6,645 bases of DNA, taken from Lachnospiraceae bacterium (GTDB lineage Bacteria > Bacillota > Clostridia > Lachnospirales > Lachnospiraceae). The notes under the pieces are model-generated. The model was not told where the DNA came from and did not search any database. It saw nothing but the letters and a program-made list of their open reading frames with translations. Shown piece after piece: positions 1 through 5,456 of this stretch. The stretch is taken from NCBI GenBank assembly GCA_021199405.1, contig JAJQID010000228.1:1-6645 (forward strand). Direction: 5' to 3'. The stretch's first letter is position 1. Each line of letters begins with the position of its first letter. A program made the position numbers and the translations under genes.

Positions 1-374
1 TCCTTTAACAGCTGCAACAGCAGATTGATGCCCACAGACATATTGGCGCTTCTCAGGATCGCCGTCTCTCTGGCCGCCTCCTCCACCTTTGCAAGCTGCG
101 CCTCGCTTAAGCCTGTGGTGCAGAGCACACAGGGAAGCTTCTTTGCCCCGCAGTAATCCAGCAGTCCGTCCACTGCGGAAGCATTGGAGAAATCAATAAC
201 CACATCCGCCGCCACATCACAGTCGGCGATTCCCGTAAACACCGGATAGCCGTTTTTCTGCTCCCCGGCGACATCCACGCCCGCCACAATCTCCATGGCT
301 TCCTCCTGCGCGGCAAGGCTGGTGATAAACTGACCCATCCGGCCGTTGCAGCCGTGCATTATGATCCTGATCAT
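1..374 (-). CDS. dapB: 4-hydroxy-tetrahydrodipicolinate reductase DapB, N-terminal part (cut by window edge)
   Basis: DapB reduces the product of DapA to tetrahydrodipicolinate with NAD(P)H, the second dedicated step of the diaminopimelate/lysine pathway, in the cytoplasm. Reading from 374 downward gives 124 codons without a stop, about half of the usual 250 or so residues; the 3' end lies outside the window. Visible are the dinucleotide-binding glycine motif GCNGRMG (residues 8-14) after a short hydrophobic strand MIRIIMH, then VVIDFSN, CTTGLS and SANMSVGIN, all hallmark segments of DapB. The start ATG (374-372) overlaps the dapA stop TGA (373-371) in the tetranucleotide ATGA, which suggests translational coupling. 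No separate promoter is seen, so it is probably co-transcribed with dapA. Identification is secure; the catalytic lysine and histidine region is not in the window. Confidence 0.95.
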   Translation of the reverse strand, partial: MIRIIMHGCNGRMGQFITSLAAQEEAMEIVAGVDVAGEQKNGYPVFTGIADCDVAADVVIDFSNASAVDGLLDYCGAKKLPCVLCTTGLSEAQLAKVEEAARETAILRSANMSVGINLLLQLLK

Positions 375-1264
375 GCCATTCCCTCGATTCCGTACTCAAT
401 CATCGCCTTCTTCAGCCGCTCCTGATTGGGCTCCTCCATGACAGTCATGGGTAGTCTCAGCTCATTCTTGCCATAGCCAAGATAGCTGGCCGCGCTCTTG
501 ACAGGAATGGGATTGACTTCGCAGAAAAGCGCATCGACTAACGGCAGAGCGCGAAGCTGTTCCCTGGCGCTCTCCTCCACCTTCCCGTCAAAATAAAGCT
601 GACAGATATCGTGTGTCTGCTTCGGAGCAATGTTGCTCAGGACAGAGATCACGCCCTTGCCTCCCAGAGAAAGAATGGGGACGATCTGATCGTCATTGCC
701 GGAATAAATATCCATCTGTCCATCCGTCAGCTGTGCGATATGAGCCACCTGAGAAATATTGCCGCTGGCTTCCTTCACCGCCACAATATTGTCCACATCA
801 TGGAACAGTCTGGCGATGGTGGCCGGCGCGATATTGACGCCGGTGCGTCCCTGAATATTGTACAAAATCACCGGAATATGGATGCTGTCCGCGATCGTCT
901 TAAAATGAGTGTACAGACCATTCTGGGTAGCCTTATTATAATAAGGACTGACCAGGAGGACACCGTCCGCTCCCAGCTTCTCCGCCTCCTGAGACAGGTA
1001 TACCGCCGTCTCCGTACAGTTGGAGCCGGTTCCCGCTACCACCGGGATCCTGCCCGCCACCTGTTTGATACAGAAACCGACCACATCAAGATGCTCCTCA
1101 TGGCTCAGCGTACTGGCCTCACCGGTGGTTCCGCAGACGATAATGGCGTCTGTGCCGTTCGCAATCTGGAACTCGATCAGCCTGGCAAAGCTCTCATAAT
1201 CAACGCTGCCGTCCTCGTGGAACGGAGTGATGATCGCCACACCTGCTCCCTTAAATATCGACAT
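371..1264 (-). CDS. dapA: 4-hydroxy-tetrahydrodipicolinate synthase DapA
   Basis: DapA condenses pyruvate with aspartate semialdehyde, the first committed step toward diaminopimelate and lysine. The 297-residue protein has normal family length and is a TIM barrel of the DHDPS/NAL family. By comparison with the known family, T46 and T47 (GTTGE) and Y135 form the proton relay, Y109 (SPYYN) comes from the neighbouring subunit, R140 (GRTG) binds the aspartate semialdehyde carboxylate, and K164 (VAVKEASGN) is the Schiff-base lysine. YSGND (187-191) and NPIPVK (251-256) are also typical. An unusual point is Gln138 in YNIQGRTG, where most homologues have proline (YNVPGRTG). The start is supported by GGAGG at 1276-1272, seven bases before the ATG. 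It is the first gene of an operon with dapB (four-base overlap) and has its own promoter upstream. The pathway assignment is strengthened by the adjacent dapB. Confidence 0.97.
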   Translation of the reverse strand: MSIFKGAGVAIITPFHEDGSVDYESFARLIEFQIANGTDAIIVCGTTGEASTLSHEEHLDVVGFCIKQVAGRIPVVAGTGSNCTETAVYLSQEAEKLGADGVLLVSPYYNKATQNGLYTHFKTIADSIHIPVILYNIQGRTGVNIAPATIARLFHDVDNIVAVKEASGNISQVAHIAQLTDGQMDIYSGNDDQIVPILSLGGKGVISVLSNIAPKQTHDICQLYFDGKVEESAREQLRALPLVDALFCEVNPIPVKSAASYLGYGKNELRLPMTVMEEPNQERLKKAMIEYGIEGMA

Positions 1265-1366
1265 AATCCTGCCTCCAAAATAATAATATGTGTTATTTAC
1301 GGCCTTCCGCAGCCCAAAAACGCCTTTTTGCCCATATATATCAAATAATATATGAACTTTCTTACG
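1265..1366 (-). promoter_or_regulatory. dapA 5' leader with two small hairpins
   Basis: If transcription starts about seven bases after the -10 box, the dapA mRNA begins near 1366 and carries a leader of about 100 bases. It contains an A/T-rich hairpin at 1354-1333 (7-bp arms CATATAT/ATATATG) and a second at 1330-1315 (6-bp arms CAAAAA/TTTTTG around a GGCG loop on the transcript). The heptamer GCCGTAA occurs twice (1368-1362 and 1303-1297). GGAGG (1276-1272) ends the leader. It is too short for a lysine riboswitch, and no T-tract terminator is evident, so a regulatory role is unproven. Confidence 0.35.
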
Positions 1367-1372
1367 GCTTTC

Positions 1373-1401
1373 ATTCTATCATTCTGTAAAACAGGTGTCA
1401 A
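1373..1401 (-). promoter_or_regulatory. Sigma-A type promoter of dapA-dapB
   Basis: On the minus strand a perfect -35 box TTGACA (1401-1396) is followed by a 17-base spacer and TAGAAT (1378-1373). The bases TGA immediately before the -10 box make an extended -10. This is one of the two best promoter matches in the window and lies correctly oriented about 110 bases upstream of the dapA start codon. It sits outside both the hairpin at 1422-1452 and the palindromic element at 1499-1652, so the insertion there did not disrupt it. Confidence 0.85.
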
Positions 1402-1421
1402 CCCAGGGATTTAAAGTTCTC

Positions 1422-1452
1422 TTCGAATAGCCGTTGCTCACAGCTATTCGAA
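1422..1452. repeat. Perfect 10-bp inverted repeat (hairpin) in the ssb-like/dapA gap
   Basis: The arms TTCGAATAGC (1422-1431) and GCTATTCGAA (1443-1452) are perfectly complementary around an 11-base loop. It overlaps a self-complementary decamer GAATGCATTC (1450-1459). It lies between the end of the SSB-like gene and the dapA promoter, with its inner edge about 20 bases upstream of the -35 box. No run of T follows on either strand, so a simple intrinsic terminator is not supported. It could be a weak terminator or processing site for the minus-strand transcript, an operator, or part of a degraded repeat. Confidence 0.55.
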
Positions 1453-1498
1453 TGCATTCTGCAAATGCTTCACAATTACTGATGAACTGCAATACAGA

Positions 1499-1652
1499 GC
1501 ACGGAAACGTATAAACTGGCGAGCGATTTCTGCGCTGCGCAGATGAGACTATTGATAATCGTGGAAGCCCTTGCTGAACACGATTATCACGCCCATAGGC
1601 TCATCGGAGCGGTTAGCGCAGCATGAGCGAACCAGTTTATACGTTTCCGTGC
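1499..1652. mobile_element. MITE-like palindromic element with 21-bp terminal inverted repeats
   Basis: The ends 1499-1519 and 1632-1652 are perfect 21-bp inverted repeats beginning GCACGGAAACG. Inward the palindrome continues imperfectly: CTGCGCT/AGCGCAG (1530-1536/1615-1621), GATGAG/CTCATC (1542-1547/1600-1605), CTAT/ATAG (1549-1552/1595-1598) and an 11-bp TGATAATCGTG/CACGATTATCA stem (1553-1563/1579-1589) around a 15-base loop. In total about 49 base pairs form in 154 bases. It has no coding capacity for a transposase. A dinucleotide GA flanks both sides (1497-1498 and 1653-1654), a possible but weak 2-bp target duplication. The form matches non-autonomous miniature inverted-repeat elements; I cannot name its family or parent transposase. 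Its right end forms the 3' end of the neighbouring SSB-like gene. The alternative is a bespoke long hairpin serving as a transcription or processing signal. Confidence 0.7.
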
Positions 1653-2311
1653 GACTCATTTGCTAATGCCACGGCCTCCACTCCTCCGCTGAGCACCTCC
1701 ATCTTGCTCACGCTCACCTCGTAGGCAATCCTCTTCTCCGTATGCTCCTCATCCAGCTTCTTCATATACTCCCGGCTCTGGATTCGCCCCCAGACAGCCA
1801 CCCGGTCCCCCACCTGAAAGGTTCCGGCGTAGCGGGCGTTGCGCCCCCAGCTGATGCAGGGTATGTAATCGCTCTTTCCATAGGGTCTGTTGACCGCCAG
1901 CAGAAGATCCGCGATCTCCCGTCCCAGCGGCGTTTTGCGGTACACCGGCTCCTTGCAGATGTAGCCGTCCAGATAAATCGCGTTGGTGCGGCTGCTCTCC
2001 TCCATCTGCTCCACAAACTCCGCCTCCCTGGCAAAAACGCTCAGAACCAGCCTGTTTTTCCTCTCATCGTGGCGGTTATAGGAGCGGAACTGCCCCTGCA
2101 CCTTCAAAAGCCTCCCCCGGTAATCCTGACTGACATCGATAAGGCGCTCCGAGATCATGACCGGAATGGTGTCGCTGGATTCACTGAGCCGCTCCACGCA
2201 CAGCTCCACCATATAAAAGCCTTCCCCATAAATTTCATGGTTGTAGGTGAATGTGCTGACCACCCGCCCCATGACGGTTACCTGATTATTGTCCAATCCT
2301 TTTTCTGTCAT
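1637..2311 (-). CDS. SSB-like protein with two tandem OB folds
   Basis: The 224-residue protein reads as two single-stranded-DNA-binding-protein-like OB folds in tandem. The first is about residues 9-100 (NQVTVMGRVVS to FAREAEFV). The second, about 109-206 (TNAIYLDGYICKEPVYRKT to VSKMEVL), is closer to canonical SSB, with WGRNA (155-159) and GDRVAVWGRIQSREY (168-182) matching the family strand pattern. It probably binds single-stranded nucleic acid in the cytoplasm. The acidic C-terminal tail (DDDIPF type) that recruits partners in housekeeping SSB is absent, so this is probably an accessory paralogue rather than the main ssb. The start is supported by AAGGGG (2326-2321) nine bases upstream. 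The last four codons (HGNV) and stop TAA lie inside the palindromic element at 1499-1652, so the C-terminus was probably altered by insertion. Without the element the frame would run about 18 codons further to a TAG at 1446-1444. Promoter not clear. Confidence 0.8.
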   Translation of the reverse strand: MTEKGLDNNQVTVMGRVVSTFTYNHEIYGEGFYMVELCVERLSESSDTIPVMISERLIDVSQDYRGRLLKVQGQFRSYNRHDERKNRLVLSVFAREAEFVEQMEESSRTNAIYLDGYICKEPVYRKTPLGREIADLLLAVNRPYGKSDYIPCISWGRNARYAGTFQVGDRVAVWGRIQSREYMKKLDEEHTEKRIAYEVSVSKMEVLSGGVEAVALANESHGNV

Positions 2312-2370
2312 CGTGTATTTCCCCTTTCTTACACTGGCTGCCTGTTTTGCTTTGGCCGATTTTTGATTTA

Positions 2371-2565
2371 TTATTATTCACAGCCATCCCTCACATGCGC
2401 AAAAGCGTCCAGCAAGCTGGCCGACGCAGCAAAAATCGCTGCTCATCTTTTTGCTTATGTGGGGGAAGTGACTGATTCTCAGTCACCCTTGAGATGTATA
2501 ATCAGTCTCTTACAAGCAAGCTTGACGATCCTGGTTATACATCTCAAGCTGGCTGTGAATAGTAA
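2371..2565 (+). ncRNA. Structured four-way-junction element (candidate RNA or repeat) upstream of typA
   Basis: Pairings I can trace by eye: a closing stem 2371-2386/2550-2565 (16 bp, one U-G pair, ends TTATTATTC and GAATAGTAA); stem A 2392-2405/2448-2461 (CACAT, one G-U, a mismatch, then GCAAAA/TTTTGC and a terminal G-U), holding the small overlapping hairpins GCGTC/GACGC and GCAGC/GCTGC; stem B GTGACTGA/TCAGTCAC (2468-2475/2479-2486, 3-base loop); and stem C 2489-2505/2531-2547 (17 bp, one U-G). Only two to six unpaired bases separate the helices, which gives a compact four-way junction. All four wobble pairs are G-U on plus and would be A-C on minus, so I assign plus tentatively. It matches no RNA family I recognise. 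A dispersed MITE-like repeat is an equal alternative. No convincing promoter or terminator of its own is seen. Confidence 0.45.
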
Positions 2566-2709
2566 CATTTTCGGCGCATGATAAATTCTACTACATCCAT
2601 TTTGGAAATAGAAGCGAAACCCATCGTTGTTTTTCGACCCCGCTTTTTCCCCTATCTGCCGTATTTTCCCGGAACAGATGTCCTCTTTTGTATTTTTCGG
2701 GAAACTTTC

Positions 2710-2738
2710 TTGCACACTTTTCATAATGATGGTATACT
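2710..2738 (+). promoter_or_regulatory. Sigma-A type promoter of typA
   Basis: TTGCAC (2710-2715), a 17-base spacer and TATACT (2733-2738), with TGG before the -10 box giving an extended -10. It predicts a start near 2745 and a 5' leader of about 75 bases before typA. A second extended -10-like TGTTAAAAT (2783-2791) lies nearer the gene but lacks a good -35 box. Transcripts from this promoter start downstream of the structured element at 2371-2565. Confidence 0.8.
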
Positions 2739-2820
2739 GTAAAAGTTTGATTTCTGCTTATGTAAATCAGTACATTTTTTTATGTTAAAATATCTTCTCT
2801 TTTGGAAATTGGGAGGTTTT

Positions 2821-4650
2821 ATGAAGCAAAAAAGAGATAACATCCGAAACGTAGCTATCATTGCCCATGTAGACCATGGTAAAACCACTCTTGTGGACGA
2901 GCTCTTAAAGCAGTCCGGTGTGTTCCGTGCCGGCCAAGAGGTGGCGGAACGGGTCATGGACTCCAACGACCTGGAACGGGAACGCGGCATCACCATTCTG
3001 TCAAAAAACACAGCCGTCACCTATCAGGGATACAAGATCAATATTGTAGATACTCCCGGCCACGCCGACTTCGGAGGCGAGGTGGAACGGGTTTTAAAAA
3101 TGGTAAACGGCGTCATTCTGGTGGTGGACGCCTTCGAGGGACCCATGCCTCAGACGCGCTTTGTCTTAAGTAAGGCACTGGAGCTGAATCTGGCCGTAGT
3201 GGTCTGCATCAATAAGATCGACCGTCCGGAAGCCCGCCCCAAGGAGGTGGTGGACGAGGTGCTCGAACTGCTGATGGACCTGGACGCCAATGATGAACAG
3301 CTGGAGTGCCCCTTTGTCTTTGCCTCCGCCAAGCGGGGCGTGGCCTCCCTGAATCCGGATGATCCGGGAAAGGACATGACGCCGCTCTTTGAAACCATCA
3401 TTCACTCTATCCCTGCTCCCGAGGGCGACCCGGATGCCGGCACCCAGGTGCTGATCTCCACCATCGATTATAATGAATACGTGGGCCGCATCGGCGTGGG
3501 CAAGGTGGACAACGGCAAAATTGCCGTCAACCAGGAGGTGGTCATCGTCAACCATCATGAACCTGACAAGCAAAAAAAGGTCAAGGTCAGCAAGCTCTAT
3601 GAGTTCGACGGTCTGAATAAGGTAGAGGTAAAGGAGGCCGAAATCGGCTCCATTGTGGCCATCTCCGGCATCACGGACATCCACATCGGCGACACCCTCT
3701 GCTCTCCGGACGCGGTGGCTCCCATCCCCTTCCAGAAGATTTCCGAGCCCACCATCGCCATGCACTTTGTAGTCAACGACTCTCCTCTGGCAGGTATGGA
3801 AGGCAAATATGTGACCAGCCGCCACATCCGCGACCGCCTGTTCCGGGAACTGAACACCGACGTTTCCCTTCGGGTGGAGGAAACCGAATCCACCGATTCC
3901 TTCAAGGTCTCCGGCCGGGGCGAGCTCCATCTGTCCGTGCTGATCGAGACCATGCGCCGGGAGGGCTACGAGTTCGCCGTCAGCAAGGCCGAGGTCCTGT
4001 ACAAAACCGATGAACAGGGCCATAAGCTGGAGCCCATGGAGCTGGCCTACATCGATGTGCCGGAGGAATTCTCCGGAGTTGTCATCGAGAAGCTGTCACA
4101 GCGCAGAGGCGAGCTCTTAAATATGGGCCAGGCCACCGGCGGCTACACAAGGCTGGAATTCTCCATCCCCTCCAGAGGTCTGATCGGCTACCGCGGAGAT
4201 TTCATGACCGATACCAAGGGCAACGGCATTCTGAATACCATTTTCAACGGCTACGAGCCCTTCAAGGGAGAGATCAATTACCGTCATCAGGGCTCCCTCA
4301 TCGCCTTTGAAGCAGGCGAGGCCGTCACTTATGGACTGTTTAACGCCCAGGAGCGGGGCGCCCTCTTCATCGGCCCCGGCGAAAAGGTCTACTCCGGCAT
4401 GGTGATCGGTGAATCCGGCAAGGGTGAAGATATTGAGATCAACGTGTGCAAGACAAAGCACCTGACCAACACCCGTTCCTCCTCCGCAGATGAAGCCCTG
4501 CACCTGACCCCCAAAAAGGAAATGAGCCTGGAGCAGTGTCTGGATTTCATCGACACCGACGAATATCTGGAGGTTACCCCAAAGAGCTTGCGGATCCGGA
4601 AGAAAATCCTCGATCCCACCCTGCGCAAGCGGGCTGCCATGCGGAAATAA
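2821..4650 (+). CDS. typA: Translational GTPase TypA/BipA
   Basis: TypA (BipA) is an EF-G-like GTPase that binds the 70S ribosome and is linked in other bacteria to ribosome assembly and growth under cold or stress. The 609-residue product has normal length. The GTPase motifs are all present: G1 AHVDHGKT (15-22), G2 RGIT (55-58), G3 DTPGHAD (77-83), G4 NKID (131-134) and G5 SAK (169-171). A beta-barrel domain 2 and EF-G-like domains III and V follow. The family signature SRGLIGYRGDF (451-461) and the BipA-specific C-terminal domain with NTRSSSADEALHLTP (from 550) separate it from EF-G and LepA. I chose ATG 2821 because GGGAGG (2811-2816) lies four bases upstream. An in-frame ATG at 2782 would add 13 residues but has no ribosome binding site and lies in promoter-like sequence. 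It is monocistronic, with its own promoter and a terminator downstream. Confidence 0.97.
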   Translation: MKQKRDNIRNVAIIAHVDHGKTTLVDELLKQSGVFRAGQEVAERVMDSNDLERERGITILSKNTAVTYQGYKINIVDTPGHADFGGEVERVLKMVNGVILVVDAFEGPMPQTRFVLSKALELNLAVVVCINKIDRPEARPKEVVDEVLELLMDLDANDEQLECPFVFASAKRGVASLNPDDPGKDMTPLFETIIHSIPAPEGDPDAGTQVLISTIDYNEYVGRIGVGKVDNGKIAVNQEVVIVNHHEPDKQKKVKVSKLYEFDGLNKVEVKEAEIGSIVAISGITDIHIGDTLCSPDAVAPIPFQKISEPTIAMHFVVNDSPLAGMEGKYVTSRHIRDRLFRELNTDVSLRVEETESTDSFKVSGRGELHLSVLIETMRREGYEFAVSKAEVLYKTDEQGHKLEPMELAYIDVPEEFSGVVIEKLSQRRGELLNMGQATGGYTRLEFSIPSRGLIGYRGDFMTDTKGNGILNTIFNGYEPFKGEINYRHQGSLIAFEAGEAVTYGLFNAQERGALFIGPGEKVYSGMVIGESGKGEDIEINVCKTKHLTNTRSSSADEALHLTPKKEMSLEQCLDFIDTDEYLEVTPKSLRIRKKILDPTLRKRAAMRK

Positions 4651-4687
4651 CGTTATCTCCTTCTCGTTATTGACAGTATAGCACAAT

Positions 4688-4731
4688 AAAAAACGCGATT
4701 CGGACGATATATCGACCTAATCGCGTTTTTT
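4688..4731. terminator. Bidirectional intrinsic terminator between convergent typA and pspA
   Basis: The arms AAAAAACGCGATT (4688-4700) and AATCGCGTTTTTT (4719-4731) are perfectly complementary over 13 bp. The interior continues the palindrome with GG/CC and CGAT/ATCG, interrupted only by C-T and A-A mismatches. T runs follow the G+C core on both strands, so it can end typA transcription rightward and the TPM-pspA transcript leftward. It lies 37 bases after the typA stop and 38 bases after the pspA stop. Confidence 0.93.
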
Positions 4732-4769
4732 CTTACTTTTTTGATTGAATACTACTTCCCGTCACCGGC

Positions 4770-5453
4770 CTACAGCCCCAGCTCCTCCTTCAGAGCCGCC
4801 AGATCCGACTCCACGGACGCGCTGTGCTCATCAAACTTGTATTTCTTCTCCAGCTCCGCGGCCTTGTCATAGCCCGCCGCCTCGTTCAGCTCGCCCATGG
4901 CAGTGGCCTTATTGAGCATCTGATCCGCTTTCTCCTCCATGCGGGAGAACGCGCCCAGAGTGCTGTTGTACTTGTCAGCGGATTCTGCATACTTATTGAC
5001 CTTCTCCTGGGTCTTCGCTACGCTGACCTTGGACTTAATGGACTCCTTGCGGGTCTTTAAAGTCTGGATATCGTCCGTCAGCTTGTCATGGAGCTGACGC
5101 ATCTTCTGAGAATTCAGCTTCGCCGCATCGTAGGAGGCCTGTAAGCTCTCCTGCTGGGCCGCCAGCTTCTGCTTGGAAGCGAGGAACACTCTGGCGTCCT
5201 CCTCATTACCGGCTTCCAGAGCCTTTCTGGCCAGCTGGACATATTTGTCCATCTCCTTCTGATTTTCATCCAGCGCCTTCTTACAGCGTTTCTCCTCCGC
5301 CATAACGGTGGCGGTCTCCTCCTTGACCTCCGCCAGATCCTTGGTCAGATCGATCAGATACTGATCCACCAGCTTGGACGGATCCTCATACTTGTCCAGG
5401 ATCGCGTTGATATTGGACTTGATGATGTCATTGAATCTCGATAAAATGCTCAT
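4770..5453 (-). CDS. PspA/IM30 family membrane-associated coiled-coil protein
   Basis: PspA/IM30 (LiaH, Vipp1) proteins are peripheral inner-leaflet proteins that polymerise on stressed membranes and limit proton leakage. The 227 residues match family length. The N-terminus MSILSRFNDIIKSNINAILDKYEDP is the typical amphipathic helix followed by the ExP turn motif, and residues about 26-190 are almost entirely charged, glutamine-rich helix with no proline, predicting a long coiled-coil hairpin. The tail (about 195-227) has further helices ending in LAALKEELGL. The start is fixed by GGGAGG at 5469-5464, ten bases upstream, which lies inside the last codons of the preceding TPM gene. Only three bases separate the two genes, so they are surely co-transcribed. 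A membrane-stress role is inferred from the family; which branch (PspA or LiaH-like) cannot be settled here, so no symbol is given. Confidence 0.93.
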   Translation of the reverse strand: MSILSRFNDIIKSNINAILDKYEDPSKLVDQYLIDLTKDLAEVKEETATVMAEEKRCKKALDENQKEMDKYVQLARKALEAGNEEDARVFLASKQKLAAQQESLQASYDAAKLNSQKMRQLHDKLTDDIQTLKTRKESIKSKVSVAKTQEKVNKYAESADKYNSTLGAFSRMEEKADQMLNKATAMGELNEAAGYDKAAELEKKYKFDEHSASVESDLAALKEELGL

Positions 5454-5456
5454 CTG

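Noticed and set aside
611..1348. Plus-strand open frame of 245 codons opposite dapA
   Set aside because: It lies fully antisense to dapA and its promoter region; no domain or start signal is seen.
1265..1366. Lysine riboswitch or T-box in the dapA leader
   Set aside because: The leader is about 100 bases, too short for a lysine riboswitch, and I see no conserved T-box sequence or terminator/antiterminator pair.
1499..1652. Integron attC site or CRISPR-like array
   Set aside because: There is one palindrome only, with no regularly spaced direct repeats, no integrase and no cassette core-site pattern. The long terminal inverted repeats fit a MITE better.
1422..1652. Intrinsic terminator for the SSB-like gene
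   Set aside because: Both hairpins lack a following T run on the minus strand, so termination is possible but not supported by the sequence.
2347..2374. Plus-strand promoter TTGCTT-16-TATTAT for the structured element
   Set aside because: The match is weak, the spacer is short, and the predicted start near 2381 would cut off the left half of the closing stem.
1742..2581. Plus-strand open frame of 279 codons opposite the SSB-like gene and running into the structured element
   Set aside because: It is antisense to a well-supported SSB-like gene, has no ribosome binding site pattern or recognisable domains, and its composition (Leu, His, Pro-rich) is that of a shadow frame.
2479..2724. Minus-strand 81-codon frame between the SSB-like gene and typA
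   Set aside because: It has no ribosome binding site, overlaps the typA promoter and the structured repeat, and shows no protein-like features.
2782..2820. Upstream in-frame start for typA adding 13 residues
   Set aside because: There is no ribosome binding site before 2782 and the ATG sits in a -10-like sequence. ATG 2821 has GGGAGG just upstream and gives normal family length.
3166..4023. Minus-strand open frame of 285 codons opposite typA
   Set aside because: It is antisense to highly conserved typA codons. Long open antisense frames are expected in GC-rich coding DNA.
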